Assembly: GCA_013399305.1 (NCBI GenBank)
Contig: VXAI01000019.1
Location: 5,109,016 to 5,173,015 of the forward strand
Length of the DNA: 64,000 nt
Reading direction: 5' to 3'
DNA from: Rostratula benghalensis
Lineage: Eukaryota > Chordata > Aves > Charadriiformes > Rostratulidae
A program made the translations under genes and the position numbers. The notes under the pieces are model-generated. The model worked only from the letters and a program-made list of their open reading frames with translations. It had not been told where the DNA came from and searched no databases. This document shows positions 47,589 through 63,711 of this stretch, one piece after another. Numbering within the stretch: position 1 is the first letter of the stretch; every line of letters starts with the position of its first letter.

Positions 47589-50500
47589 GAAGTTTTTTTC
47601 ATGGAAGATGGCAAGAAAGGTATGGCTATTTCCATACCTCGTTGTACCTAGAAGGGAGTAGAGGAAGGGGAACACTTCCCAGAATTCAAAATTATAGCGA
47701 ATCCTAAACCAAACGTGATTTAGTGATGGCGTCAACAAGAAGCTACTTCCCTTTAGGGATTGCACCAAGAGAGAGACAATGCCCCCATCTGTGTGACATC
47801 AACCACCAGGTGCTATTGCTTAAGAGAGGAGGACAAAAGGGGAGAACAAGAACATGGCCTTGGGAAATATAATCCATATTCCCGTGCTTCATTAGAACAG
47901 GTTGCTTAGGAATACTGTGGTTTTTCTGTCAGCAGAGATTTTTAAAGAAAAAACTAGGTAACTGTCTGTTAGCCTAGGAATGCTTTATTTTGATTTGTAG
48001 TAAAAAGGTGGACAAAAATGCTTCTTTGCATTTATATGGAAACTACATGTGGTCTTATTCCATCTTGGTGGGGAAACTCCCCAGGCTAAAAATACTTCTG
48101 CACCCTGCTGTCGGTGGTCTTCCTGTGGGTTGTGGTTCATGTAACTGGACAAACTGGACAGACAGAGAGGTTCACTTCTGCTCCTTGAGGGATATAGTGC
48201 CCCACTTTCTCTCTACCACAACAGCAGCAAATTCTGTGATGGTTGTCCTGCAGAGAAGAGAAAATTGGGTAAAGAGAAAGCATGATAATCTGGTGTAGCA
48301 TAAAGGGTTTTCACATGAATACAGATGCATTACTCCCAGCCACTGAACCTATACTTTATGAAAATCATCATGAGCTTGGTGCCAAGGAGCACTTTCCTAA
48401 TCTCACGCCATCTGTGCATCTGGCAGAATATCACAGGAAACTCATTTGTACATCCACTTGGGAGTGGATCCTTCCTATTTAAAAAAAAAAAAAATATTAA
48501 AAAATCAAACCGAAACAATCCACTTTTAGATCATATCATACAGTGGAAGATACTTGATTTCAGACAGACTACTGGGGAGAGAATTATTTTCTTTTTTTTT
48601 TTTTTTCGTCCCATTTTGTTTCTTGGGCTAGAGTTCTTATTTTCCCAAAATGGCAAAATGCAGATACCAATATATACCACCAAGAAGGTGCTGTTCACAA
48701 TATTTTCAACTCCAGGAAAGATTTTAAATTACATATTTTAGGGTTTGGGGTTTTTTTTTTTTTATTCCCTAACCTTTATGTTGAACAGGAACATAACTAT
48801 GTCAGTCACGATGGTCTCAGTGTGAAAGATGAGAAGCTTCTTTTCCCATATGGGTTCTCCTACAGAATGGTAGTGTGCACGCTGTATTCAACCCTGACAG
48901 TGGGAGGGAGGGGCAGGATCACTACTCTTTCACCTTTTTAGAGATAATTGTATTTATTATTTATTGTATTTATAATAAGCAAGACCTCTGCATAAGGATT
49001 TTAAAGAAGTATATACCAAAAAAGAGTGGGTTTGAGATGGAGAATTAGAAATGGTAGTGAACATCACGTAAGAACTAGGTACTAGTAGAAAAATGATCTA
49101 GCAGTGAGTTTATAATGATGGGGGTTAAAATGATGCAAGGCAAAACTGAACTGTGCAAGTTATTGTTATGAAGTGCTTTGGATGCAGCAAGTGTGTGCCT
49201 TAGGGGCAAATCCACCAATGGCTACTAAACACCATGATGCAGAGTTGAAGTCCAGGCTCAGGGATCTTTATGCTGTGGGATGGAGACAGTATCAGTCTGT
49301 CCTGTCTGTGGTGCTACGATGTTTTCCTGCTGGGCTAGATTAACTTTTGGCTCAGTTCCGCTAGTGAGTGTAGCTTTGCAAATGCACACCAACCTCAGCA
49401 ACCTGTACGTCTGCACTGTCTTTATACATTCCTTCAACTCATGAAATTGCTACCCCTAGTCTACGTGGGATTCTCCACAAGATAATATGAAGGCTTGAGT
49501 ATATTCCAGAATAATCACTTTCCCAGTGTCTTTTGCTGGGTACTATGTAAAAGAAAAACTAGAGTCCTGTGACTGGCCAAAGAATCCATACCAGATGTCT
49601 GCTCAAGTGGACACACGCTGTATATTATTTATATTGGGAAATACTGGCTGTAGTCATCTTCACAATTGTTTCCTTGTGGCCAGAACCTAAGACTTCTCAC
49701 TGCCTTTCCTTCAGGATAAAGGGGTTTTGGTTTAAATGTTTGAATCCGTGGTAGGAAGGTAGCCCTCACCTCTGTGTAACTGTGGTTAGAAAGCTGGTGC
49801 TGCTTTGCAGAAGATACTTAGTGCCTTTCCAATATGCAGTCATCCTCAGTTGAAACAGAAGTAACTATTGCAGAGGTGCAATATTAGAAGTTTTCAGCAG
49901 TTCTCTCGCTCTGGGGTGCTACTGAATGTGGGCAGGTGTTATCTCAACCTGCTGAGGCAGAATTAATCACAACTCCTGCAGTCTCACTCCCAGCTGTACA
50001 TCATGATTTCCATGTCAGGGTGGGTTCTGTGCACCACCCTCTTCACCTCTGCAGGCAGTTCTGAGGGTGCTGCTGGGTGGCCACGAGCGGTGGGAGGGCC
50101 AGGGGTAAGCAAAGGGAAGAAACCACTGTTCCTCCTTCCCTCCCTCAGGAGTAGCCATGGGCATCTCTGCTTGGCTCCCCACCCCCTGAAGGAACCTGGG
50201 TGGACAGAGGCCTTTCAACTGTTTTTTTGATGTCAAGTAGGGAAGGTGAGAGAGGGTAGAGAGAAGGGGTGGGGATGAACGTGCCAGAAGACAACAGCAA
50301 GGTGTATATTTAAGTTTTAATTAATACTGACAAATGTTAATGGTTTAATTTGTTAATGAGAGGAGGTCACAAACTCTTTAAATGATAAACTTGCTTAGAT
50401 ATTTAGATTCCAGTTTGGGGGCAGGGGGATATTTAAATCCTGGGAGGGAAGAAAAGCACTTTTTTTCTTTTTCTCCCCTCTCTTCTTTTTCTCCCCTCTC

Positions 50501-51920
50501 TTCTTTTTCTCCCCAACATTTTGCAAGGTTAGAGAGAACAGTTGCTTGCTAGGAAAGACTTTCCCTTTCTGCATCTCCTAGCTCCCTGCACCTTAAAAGG
50601 TAAAACACTAAAACAATTTAACTGACTAGAACCTGCAGAACAATCATATTTCAAATTATTACTATAAATGTGTTCAGCTGCTTTTCTCCCTCCTCCCCCC
50701 CAGCTCTCAATGAAGGCAGAGGAGCAAACCACCACAGGTGCCTCTCCCTTCCTTCACTGGTCAGGGATTCTCACAGCTCATTTCACACTCTGGCCACCTT
50801 GATGTTAAAAGATCTGTGCCATCTTCTAATTTATGGTTAACAAGTTCATATTCTCTTTGTAATCCCTGTTGCCGTGCAATAACAATTCCCCATATAATTT
50901 CTCTCACATTTCCTGATAATAAGAAACACATCTTAAGGAATGAGAGAAAGTTTATTACAATAATTGTTTGCAGGTGTTAAATGAAGAGGACTATAGAAAT
51001 ACATATGTGTAACACTAATGAGTCAGAAACTCATACTAAGGGGTGGATAATGATAAAGAAACCCATACATTTCACAGCTCAGAAATTAATTTCTTACACT
51101 TCCATTGTTCAAGGAAATCACATTCCAATCACTGTTCAAGTGACATGAGTTTTCATACTTACAGTGATCTCCTGTATTGACAGTACATCGAAAATAGTTC
51201 CCTAAAGAACAAGGCTAATTTTCTAACCCAGTCCACCCTCACTTTGAAGTCTGGATTGGGGTGGTGATGGAAAAGTTTATGCAAAGGTTGAAGTACTGAG
51301 CCTTAAAGCATTCTTTATTCTTCCAGTATAATGATGGCAAACCTACCCTCTCTCATTTCAACCTTTTGAATAAGTCCCTAAAGCAGAAATAGGCAGTTTT
51401 ACCTTCCTGTGCTTAACTCTTTCCGTGCCTTTCCCCTCGTAGGGCTTATCTAACTACCATTAATGACATCTTCTTTCAAGATTTTGATTAATCTTACAGA
51501 AGTAAAACTGTTAGTGAGGTCTTTCACTCCCAAAAGTACATTTATTTTGTATATACAGTTGGCTTTTGTTAAAATTGCTTAATGAATTACACCCAGTGTT
51601 TGAAGAGGGAAGACACGCAGGGCTGGGCAGTCCTTGCAACACTGAGAAGCTGGTCATATGCCCATGTGAAGAGGGAGGTCCTGTTCAGCAGGCCAGCAAT
51701 GGCCATGTCTTTTTTTCCCCACATGAGAAGGTTCTGCAGCCCCTTTTTGGTTCTTCTGAAGGTGCTGAGGTCTTGCTGAGTCCTCACCACCCACCCAGCT
51801 TTGCTTTGCCCCTCTGCATGCCTGCCCTGGTGCACCAGCAGTGTAAAACCATCAGCGTTTGTTCTCTGCTTGCCTCAAGGAGGGTGGATCAGAAGAGGTG
51901 TGTGGCCTTTGTGATGTTAT
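47589..51920. other. Intergenic DNA, no gene recognised
   Basis: Contains an 18-bp pyrimidine tandem repeat (50464-50515) and A/T runs (48481-48494, 48590-48606). The GC-richer patch 50000-50215 shows no gene. Confidence 0.55.
50464..50515 (+). repeat. Pyrimidine tandem repeat, 18-bp unit, almost three copies
   Basis: The unit is TTCTTTTTCTCCCCTCTC; the run is all pyrimidine on the plus strand, with a mirror-like character that could form triplex DNA. Confidence 0.85.
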
Positions 51921-52043
51921 GTCTCTGCTGGATGGGACTTTGAGCAACCTGGTCTGGGGGGAGGTGTATCTGCCCATGGCAGGGAGTTGGAACTCAATGA
52001 TCTATTACGTCCCTTCCAACCCAAACCATTCTGTGATTCTATG
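51921..52043 (+). mobile_element. CR1 LINE 3' fragment
   Basis: CTCTGCTGGATGGGACTTTG, GGCAGGGAGTTGGAACTCAA, CGTCCCTTCCAACCCAAACC and ATTCTGTGATTCTATG, with an intact CR1 terminus. Confidence 0.93.
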
Positions 52044-54761
52044 CCTGACCCCTTCTGCTGTAGCTTCTCCACAAAACAGTCAGTTGGTGAGTTTGTGACT
52101 ACTTTGCTGTAGCAGCGCCCTAGAACTCACTGAGGGGCACTATCATCAGATGTAACACAGGAACAAATAATGTTGTCTCGTAAATCATCACCTCTAAATA
52201 CAGAGTGAGGTGCTTTATGAAGGTGTAATGACACCGTGAACTAACACAGGTGTGTTTGAAAGGTACCCTCTTTTCCCCTTCCAAAATGGAAATTGGCATC
52301 ATCTTCTTCACCAGCATGCTCCTCTCCATACTGCCCCTCTTCCCTCCTTTCCTGACACCCTCTGATTGCCTGTATTTAAGGGTGGCTGCGGTGGATCCTA
52401 CCAGGGTTCAGTCAGGTGTCTAGCAACCACTGCCCTCACACACTGGAGCGTTTGTGGGTGTTGTGTCAGTTTGCTTCACTGGACTTCTCACATTGTGCCC
52501 TACATCTGCCCTTCTAGCTCTGTGTGAGGCTGTCTCTGCCTTGGTACTGTAATTTTAATGGAGGAAACAAGGAGAAAATCAAACAGAAGAGGAGCCGTAA
52601 TAACTTTAAGTAATAAAATTCAGATCATACCTCCTCATTAGCAGACCAGAACTTTAATCAGTCTGTTGCAAAGCATATGACTCTCCGTGGCTGGAGGATC
52701 ACAGATAATTTTTCAGGGCTAAGTCAGCCTCACTTTGCACTCTGAAACTTTAGGATTTACTAATGAAGATAATTATTTTGTCAAAGTTCATTTAAATGCA
52801 GCCTAGAGTAAGTCAATATGGATAGCAGTGTGGGTTGTACTCTTTGCTGGGTGCTTCTGTTGGTTTCCCTGAAGGGCACATTGGATATGGAAAACCAAAA
52901 AGATGCTCCAGCACCACAAAGAAGTAACATTTTCTTGCCCAGCTAAGAACCTAACTCCCACAACTTCCAGTTCAGGCAGTAAGGTGGAAAGCAAGAGGCT
53001 GCCAAGCTGAATGAATTAACTCACTTGTAGTAAGATGCTGAAGACACTCTCTTGCCAAGTGCTGTCAGTAGCTGTGTTTTACTGGCTATAACTTAGATGG
53101 GGTTATGGAAATAAGAGCCAGCGTATAGATTTTCTCTCTTTTACATATGTATTTAGAGGATGGGGATCTGAAGATGAGAGAGAGCTCTGAATCATTTGTG
53201 AAAATACTAGATATTTAAATGAGCGACCAAAAATATTTGGGGAACTCTGTGGTTATCTTCAGATTAGCCAAAAATTATGGTAGTGTCTGAGGAAGGTTGT
53301 TGGAGACGATTGTACTTCACGGCTGAGCACACTTTTGGACGGCTGGAGGGGAGTAAATGAGCCCACAATATGAACCTGCTCGTGCCTTGGGAAGGAACTG
53401 AAGGTATAGGAAAGAGTCAATCTCTTATGATACACTGATGGCTTTTGTGAGATGAAATTGCCTTTAATCAGCTCCCAAGTGCTGCACCTGGTATTTCTTT
53501 CCGCTTCTGCTGAACATAAAACATTTGGATAATTGTGTGGGCTGCAGAGCTGCGTGAAGACAACAGCTCCCTAACACTAATACTTTACCCCCTGCAAAGA
53601 GTGTATCTATCTCTGGCCACAGAGGTTCCCAGAAGAATTAATGTAGTGCGGAAGCCTTTAAGGAAAATAAGTATTTCTTGCAATAAGATTCAGAATCTTT
53701 GTGTTCAGCCTGAAAAGGGGAGTAAAAATGTAATGCACTTCCCGCTGCCAGTGCTGACCACCCCCTTTCTGCTTCAGTCTAGTCCAAAATGAGCCTGCAA
53801 AGCCATGCTTGGGGTTGGAATGAATGCTGTGATCTCTGATGCTTTAAAGAGTAGGGACCTCAGATCTGTGCTGGGTTCTTCATGGGCATCGTCTGCGCTG
53901 GGAGATGGGGAACCTTAATGGCTCCATCTCAGCTGGACGATCTCTTTCTGTTTATGGGCTTGCTGAGACTTTGATAACATCAGTAAGTTCCCAGTAAAGG
54001 CCTTTCAGACCTCGTTACCATTCAGGTGACAAGGCAAGTCCTACCTATTTATTTATTTTTTTCACCCCCCCTGGAAGAACAAGGATTCTTTTATGATCTT
54101 GCACAGGGTGGTATAAGGATGCTCTGCTTGCTCTAAGGTAGTGCATTGTTAACAGGAAATCACAGACCTTAATTAGCAGATCTGATGGATGCAGGGGTCT
54201 GAATGCTTCTGGTAGCTAATGTTTAAAGACTGGTGTAATTGTTCCAGCTGTGGTCAACATCAGCAAAACACAGGGGCTTCACAGGCCTGATTCTGTGCTC
54301 TCTCACTCTCCTGACTGTTGGAATTAAGGGCAGAGAAGAAAATGTTAAGAGTTCATGGACAGGAGAAGCCCAACAGGCTTCTAGTATCGGTCTGGCAGCA
54401 ATCGTGATTTAAAAATCAAAACAGCATGTAGCTCCTCAACGAGCAGAAACGCTCCAGAAGCATAGTTGTTGGCCTGAGAAATTACTCAAATGACACTATG
54501 GAGTGTCTTGTTGGATGTTGTGATGGTTTCCCAAACAAGTGTTCTTGCTCTGAATGCAGACAGGAGACAGAAATGACGCTGCCAAATCTGAAATTACAAT
54601 CTGGAGCTTGAATGAACACAGGGTTTGAGTTTTTTTTCTTTAGTTCTTTTGCCCAGTGGCTGGCCAAAGTTAGAGCCTTTCTTGCATCAACTTGTTCCCA
54701 GTGTTGTCAGTAATACCCTTGGTGATTCCTGCTCTCCTGTGTGGTCATTTCTTCACCAGGG
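52044..54761. other. Intergenic DNA, nothing recognised
   Basis: No gene and no clear repeat seen in this 2.7 kb. Confidence 0.55.
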
Positions 54762-54911
54762 GGCTGAGTCCCCATCCCTGAGTGTGTTTCAGAGTGGTTT
54801 AGATGTGGTGTTGGGGGATCTGGTGTAGGGGAGAACTCTGTAGAGTAGGGCTGATGGTTGGACCCGATGATATCAAGGGTCTCTTCCAACCTGAATGATT
54901 CTGTGATTCTA
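54762..54911 (+). mobile_element. CR1-type LINE 3' fragment (older subfamily)
   Basis: GTTTAGATGTGGTGTTGGGG, GGCTGATGGTTGGACCCGAT and GTCTCTTCCAACCTGAATGA, then TTCTGTGATTCTA at the end. The 5' part differs from the other copies, so it is a different CR1 subfamily. Confidence 0.85.
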
Positions 54912-56958
<2,047 letters not shown>

Positions 56959-57596
56959 AAACACCACGCAAGGATTTAAGCCCTACAGAAAGACCTGGCC
57001 CTATCTTCTCCCAACCCCAGCGCGAGCCAGCAGCTTGTTCCAGTAGCAGCTCAAAGGGCTCTTTGATACCCAGCCCCTTCCCAAAACTTAACCTCTGTTT
57101 TCTCCCCAACTGGTATGGGAAGGCGGTGTGTTTGCTGGCCTGCAGAACCGTTTTAATTAAAACTTTGTTTCACAACAACAACAAAAAAGAAAGAAGAAAA
57201 AAAAAAAAAAAAAAGAGGTGCTTTTGCTTTCTCAACTGCACTGTAAAATCCTGCAAATGAATCTGCATGTTCCCTCCCAGCTCGGCTTTTAACCAAAATG
57301 CGCTTCCTTTTGGTGTGTAACCATTAAATGAGCCTCAAAGCCTGCCTCCCTGGTGCCGTTTTCCCCTGAACCGCAGCGGAAGAGGCGCCGCCGTGGGCAG
57401 GTTGGGCTCCCTCGGCGCTTGGAGAGGGTGGCGCTGCGGGAGCCGCCGGTTCCCCCAGTGCTTTCCAGCGGGCTCTGTGTGCTGGGGGCGTCGCGGGGCG
57501 GGAGCTTCGGACCCCCAGCGGTCGTGGGGTTTTTCCCCAGCCTTCCCGCTTTTATGAGTTATTCCAAGCGTTTCTGGCACCTAATTTTATGCACCA

Positions 57597-57627
<31 letters not shown>

Positions 57628-58085
57628 GGCTAAATGTTGGTTTAAAAGCTCTTTCCCCGTGGTCTGTTCGCGTCCTGAGGCGTTGTGCATCCCAGGAAAG
57701 GCTCCTGAGCTCCGCGGGCTGGACCCGTGGCCGTCGCCTTTGAGCAAATATTTAACTGGCCCCGAAGCACAGAGCGAGCTTCGCCTGCTGTCAGGGAGTG
57801 AGGAAACGTGTCACTGGCGTGCATTCAAACATTTCATCTTCAAACACACCCCTGAGATGCCCGAGGCAGGGGGAACTGCTGTGATGCTTTAGCAGGGGAG
57901 TGGAAAGCAAAATAGATGGTTTTTTTTCTTTGAAAAAAACCCCACAACCAAACCCCAAAACCAAACAACAAAGCAACCCCCGAACTACTGAAAGGTGAGC
58001 TCACAGCCTTCAGCTCCCGCTTTAATGCCCCGAACACCGCACAAGGCCCCGGGCTCCAAAAGCAGGAGGGGGAGGAGTGTTCCCT
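56959..58085 (+). other. Interval between the two claudin genes
   Basis: ATTAAA motifs at about 57156 and 57322 may end the CLDN24 transcript. A-runs lie at 57198-57214 and 57604-57627 (A24). 57350-57540 and 57655-57790 are GC-rich. No exon recognised. Confidence 0.5.
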
Positions 58086-58097
58086 GCTTTTATAACG
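58086..58097 (+). promoter_or_regulatory. TATA-like element upstream of CLDN22
   Basis: TTTTATAAC at 58088-58096 lies about 100 bp before the start ATG, followed by a T-run and a short (GT)n tract. It suits a core promoter for a short 5' UTR. Inferred from position. Confidence 0.45.
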
Positions 58098-58135
58098 CAG
58101 TGGTTTAACTTTTTTTTTGTGTGTGTGTGTGCTGA

Positions 58136-58855
<720 letters not shown>

Positions 58856-61800
58856 ATGCCAGGTTTTCAGATCTCTCCCTCTGGCCTCACAGGGAGAAAG
58901 GTCTGCTCCAGCAGAGAGGGTTCCGTTCACGAGATGGGGGAGAGGGGAGGGATTGTCTCTTCCCAAGTAGTTCCTTTCATCCCTAACTCACCTTCAGTTT
59001 GAGTTACGTTAATTGATGAGCTGTGGAGATCTAAGTCACCACTGCATTTCTCCAAAATCTGTTCAATTACAGAGTTTGGTTGTGTAGTTCAATTTTTATC
59101 TTGTAGGGCGAGTATAATTTTTTTTTTTTGTTATCTCTAGATGTGCATGGAGAGTTGACAGTCTTTTAGTAGGCAGAACTCCTCCTGGGGCTACTCTAAA
59201 CAGTGCCTTTTTTAATGCAAATACTATCAGTTGGAGTCCTGAGACAGTTTGTACAACCCCTAGGGAAAGCCAGTAGTTCTGCAGAACAACAGGATATTGT
59301 CCTGCACCCAGCCCAGGGTTTCCCCACCTTCGTGGCTGTTGCAGTTTGTACTCACTGAAGGCAAAGAACAAACTTCCAAACCTGTAAATCACTCCCTCTG
59401 TAACTCAGCCCGAGGTTGGGGCAGCGATGGATGGGAACTTTCTATAAACTGTAGGGACTCTGCATTGATAAAGCTGTGGCTGCCACCTGGTTCTGAAAAG
59501 AGCATATGAAGACACAGAACAGCAGGAAAAGAATTAAATAAAAAACACGGGTCTGGAAAAGAGCTTTGTTTAAAAAAAAAAAAAATTTTAAAATAAAATA
59601 TGTATTTTCCAATCACTGAAACATGTGGAAAGTGCAGAGACAAGTTAATCTATGGGATGTATTTGCATACTCTTACAGACACAATTAGAACAGGAACACA
59701 TTCAGAATATAACCTGATTAAATATTTAGTTCAGTCCTGAGCATTTGATATTTCATACAGTATAAACAGCGCAATAGTAAAAAAACCCAAAAAATCCTAA
59801 AATGATTTGATTTGTGTTCTTTTACAATTTGTGCTAAACTTTGCTCGTTTGGCTGAATGTTCTTCAATCTTTAATATTGAGATTTTCCTTTATGGGATCT
59901 GCAGTGACATCAGTACCTGGAAACAGAACGACTTACATTCACTCTCCCCTGCTGTGCAGAGCAAATTCCACTTCAAGAGTAGTCTCCATCGCTTTAAACT
60001 GATGGGGGGTGTGGTTATTTGTGTGTATTATTTTAGCTTATTCTATTGAGGGTGTCAAGTGTGAATAATCTGAATTAGTAAAAAAACAACACCCCAAAAC
60101 TCCAAGTACATAATTGTTAAAAAGCTGCCTATAAACAGGTTTAACTTAAACATATTCATGCTCCTCCTCTTCCAAATTGGGGGAAGTCTCTCATTTTTAA
60201 ATGAGATTTGCAGCAATGCTTTAGTTTTGACCTCACCTCGTGCTTACAAATTCAAAAATAATACTCTTTTTGACAGTTTAAATTTCAACACGTGAGGCAA
60301 AACACCTCATCCGGCAAGAACTTAGACAGCTGGAAATATTTTCCACAGTAGCATCCTCAGTGTCAAATATTTTATGGCCAGAACTGAACTGTATTAGACA
60401 GAACATAAATAAGACTGTAAATAAATAAAAGAAAAAAAATCATAAAGTATCATAAAGTACACCTCTACACATCATTCTACAAACAACTTAGAGAATCAAA
60501 CCGAGAAGTTGAAACTGTCAACCTTCATTTCACCTCGACATTAAATAATTCCAGATTTTTTTTTTTTAATTTTTTTTTTTTTTTTAAAAAATTGACCTTT
60601 CAAATGTGACCGAGATCTCAAACCCAAGAAACACCAACCACGCAGAGGGTGTTGGTGGAGGCTGTTGTTCCCGTCCGTGGCCTTGCCCGAAACAGCGCCT
60701 TTGGCCGGATGTTTCAGAGCCCCCAGGTGTTTGTGCCTCAGAAACCCCTGGGCTGTGACACGGGACCTCTCCTCACACAACTGTCACTCTGCACAGGAGA
60801 CAGCTGGGGTTGGATTCGCTTCCCTCTTCTCACCATGGAATTAGAGCCTTGTGTTTTGTTTTGAAAGATGAAGTCCGTGGGTTGGGTGCCTTGTTGTTTG
60901 GGGGCAGGAAAATGTCAGTGGGTGAATTAAATACCTCTGAGCGTGACATCAGCGGTAGAAACTGGAAGAAGTCAAGAAGTCCTGTTGGCTGCAGCGTCCA
61001 CCTCCTCACTCAGCACCCAACACTGGGGTTCTGGGCTTCTTCCAGAAGGAATCCAAGGTGCTGCTTCCTCCTGCCCAGGACATCAGGCAGAACCATCCTC
61101 TTCAGGTCTAGGTATTAAACCTCTGCGCCCTCAACTGCACACGGGGTCCAGGGGGCCCATTGTTTAAAATGCTACGTATTGTACAGATTTCTAGGCATGA
61201 ACTTGGCCTTTCCAGGAACCTTACCTGCCAGGCTGTAGAAATTCCAGTTGGTAGGGGATAGATGTTTCTCCTGGTGCAAAAACTTTATCAAAAACATCTT
61301 CATGTTTGGAATCTTAAGGAATATTTTTCCCTGTTCCCAGCTGGCAGCGGGACAGCCTCTGGGACAAAGCTTAACACAGTGAAACTCTCCTTTTTAAGTG
61401 TCTGGTGGCTCTGACTCTGCTGATGTCAATGCTGATAGCACGAATTAGACTCAGCTGCCAGTCCAGAAAGCAGCTGCTCCTTTTGGTAGTCTCATCTTAA
61501 GTTTGTTTTTTGTTTTTAGGGTTACTTGCCTGCCTTGCCTTTCTCACCTTCCCGCAGACGCAAGAAACCTTTTTAGTGCAGGTTAAAGTACTGTACATTC
61601 AACAAATCTAAACTCCCAACTCCCTTCCTACAAAGTATTTAAAAAAAAAACCCAAAAAAACCCCCCCAAAACACAGCCAACGAACAAAGCCAGAAGAAAT
61701 TTGCTGTCGGAAACAAAATTCCAAGGTGGGTGCCGAATCTAATGAGCAGCTGGCGGGAGGCAGCCTGGCTGCTTTGGGAAGGAGCTTTGTGGTTAAAACT

Positions 61801-62206
61801 GTAAAAGTCACACTCTTGTAGAACAATGGAGCCATCTTCACAGTCTGCTCACAGGAACGGGGGGGGACAAGACAGACAAGCTTCCCCTGAGTGTAATTGT
61901 TTCTCAGCGGGACACGTGCTCGGTGCCGCCTGGGTTCCTTGGTTCCACCTTTACCAAAGAAACCCACACGCAGTACGTACAAACTGCACAAAATCAGGAC
62001 ACCCAAATTCAGCTGCTTTGGTTTTGCCAGCTGTAGGGGTTGGGTTGGTTGGGGTATTTTGCCCTTTCTTTTTTTTTTTTAAGCGTACAACATTCCACTT
62101 CACTCTGTGTTACGAACAAGCACGTGGGTGGCCAGTGTAAGGTAGAAGCTCCTTGAAAGCGGTCACTGGGACAACAGAGTTCTCCTGCAGGGATGAGCAG
62201 GAGTAG
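58856..62206 (-). other. Interval between CLDN22 and WWC2 stops; probable WWC2 3' UTR
   Basis: This 3.35-kb interval has no recognisable coding sequence. By position it should hold the long WWC2 3' UTR (minus) and the short CLDN22 3' UTR (plus). A plus-strand AATAAA at 59537-59542 could end CLDN22. On the minus strand I saw only ATTAAA variants (59211-59216 and 59870-59875), so the WWC2 end is unresolved and may reach into or past CLDN22, as in human. Low-complexity A/T tracts lie at about 59573-59600 and 60557-60588. Confidence 0.5.
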
Positions 62207-62273
62207 TTACACGTCGTCGGCGGGGAGGGCTGGGATGCTGACCTTTGCCCGTGTGAAATAGGCCATCTTCTCC
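62207..62273 (-). CDS. WWC2: WWC2 last coding exon (C-terminus with PDZ-binding A-D-D-V)
   Basis: The acceptor TTTGCAG|GGAG leads into codons for EKMAYFTRAKVSIPALPADDV and a TAA at 62207-62209. WWC2 is a WW- and C2-domain scaffold of the KIBRA family that activates LATS kinases in Hippo signalling. The terminal A-D-D-V is the family's PDZ ligand. The split arginine codon (AG|G) joins in frame to the exon at 63416-63543. WWC2 is the expected neighbour of CLDN22. Confidence 0.93.
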
Positions 62274-63415
62274 CTGCAAACGGAGGGGAAAACGAGTCAC
62301 TGTCTCCTCATTTACGGCACGGCTCCCACCTCACCCCGCTGCGACAGCGCGGCACAGTCCTTTAAACCACACCTGGGAACATACACGGTGAATTCACTCA
62401 CAGCAAGTGTGGTCAGGCAGAGCATTTGGGTGTAATTCCCTCCTTAGGGATTTTGAAAGGGGGGGGGAGAAAAAATAATAAAAATGGATATTTTGTGAAT
62501 AACTCCAGTGATGACAGTGAAATATCGATCCAGTCACTGAATTTCCTACGATGGTATTTCAGCTGGAGGGATGTAAAAGGCAAAACATTTTATCTGGACT
62601 TGGGAAAGGGGAGGAGGAAAAAAAAAAAAAAACCCAAAAAAGGTAAAATAATTGTGTCTGGGCAAGGTGAGAGAAGCGGAATTGTCAGCCCCTTCTCCAG
62701 GTCCTTCCCCTCTGCCGTCCCCATTTCTGTCTCCCGCAAAGCGAGAGGTTACTGAGGCAGAACCAGTTTGCACCAGCTTGTCTGCCCACAGCCTCGGAGG
62801 AGGCAGGTGACAAGTACTGGGGGCTTAAAAGTTAAAAGTCATCCTTCTCCAGAGCTTCAGAAATGCTTTTGATGGGATTAGTCCTTGAGGCCAGAGCACT
62901 GTGAGGAGTCCACGGCAGCCCTGGGAGGGAGATCGGGGTCTCCATGTGTCCGCGGCAGAGCCCGAGTTCCCGTCAGGAACAGCAGCTCAGAGCAAGAGCA
63001 ATTCCTTCAGCTCACTTCCTCAGCTGGTTGTGGGGTGAGTAGGAGACAACGGAGAGCAGAACCTCAGGCTGCTCTTCCAGCTGGGGCATGACGTTTTGTG
63101 TTCTTGTAAAGCTGTGCAGTGCCCTCCCTGCGAGGAGGTTTCTGTGACCAGCACCCTCCAAAGCTCCTTCCCAAGCCTCGCAGGGGAAGCCAAAGCTGTC
63201 TGCAGATGCTCTCCAGCTTCACCCCACAGAGGAGCAGCTCATCCCTGACGCTGCTTCGCTGAGGAACCCCCTTCTCCTTTCTCTCTGGCTTTGACCCCGC
63301 ATCGCTTCCAGCTGTGGTTTGCAGTGTTTTGACAGGGCACCTCTGCTCACAACTAGAAATAATTCCTGTTTCCTTCACTACACTCAGAAGAGCCGAAAAG
63401 CAGCAGAGGCCCTAC
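62274..63415 (-). other. Last WWC2 intron
   Basis: The intron is 1142 bp and GC-richer than the intergenic DNA. It contains an A-run near 62618-62634 and no interspersed repeat that I recognise. Confidence 0.8.
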
Positions 63416-63543
63416 CTGAAGGACTGCACCTGCAGTGGGACTTTCTGGCTCTGCTCCCGTAACCGGCACACGTCCTTCGAAGCTTTCCTCATCAGCTTCT
63501 CAGCACTTAAACCTCGTTTCTGTTCTTCTTTTGACTGCTCAGC
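63416..63543 (-). CDS. WWC2: WWC2 penultimate coding exon
   Basis: This 128-base exon on the minus strand is bounded by TTTACAG| and CAG|GTAGGG. It encodes AEQSKEEQKRGLSAEKLMRK followed by ASKDVCRLREQSQKVPLQVQ and SFR, a basic, helix-prone segment conserved near the C-terminus of WWC1/2/3. It starts in phase 0 and leaves two bases for the last exon. The rest of the gene, including the WW and C2 domains, lies to the right of the window. The intron between the two exons is 1142 bp. Confidence 0.94.
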
Positions 63544-63644
63544 CTGTAAAGCAGGGAAAAAAATTAACTGTAATAATAATAATAATGAACAACTACTCCT
63601 TTTAAAGAAATGACACTTTCTTCTGTGTCAAGCAAAGGACCTGG

Positions 63645-63711
63645 CAGCGTTAGGTTTATGGTGGGACTCGATGATTTTTAAAGGTCTTTTCCAACCTAAA
63701 TGTTTCTATGA
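63645..63711 (+). mobile_element. CR1 LINE 3' end fragment in a WWC2 intron
   Basis: It has the hallmark tail GACTCGATGATTTTTAAAGG, then TCTTTTCCAACCTAAATG and a TTTCTATG terminus. It is heavily 5'-truncated and lies in the intron upstream of the 63416-63543 exon. Confidence 0.85.
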
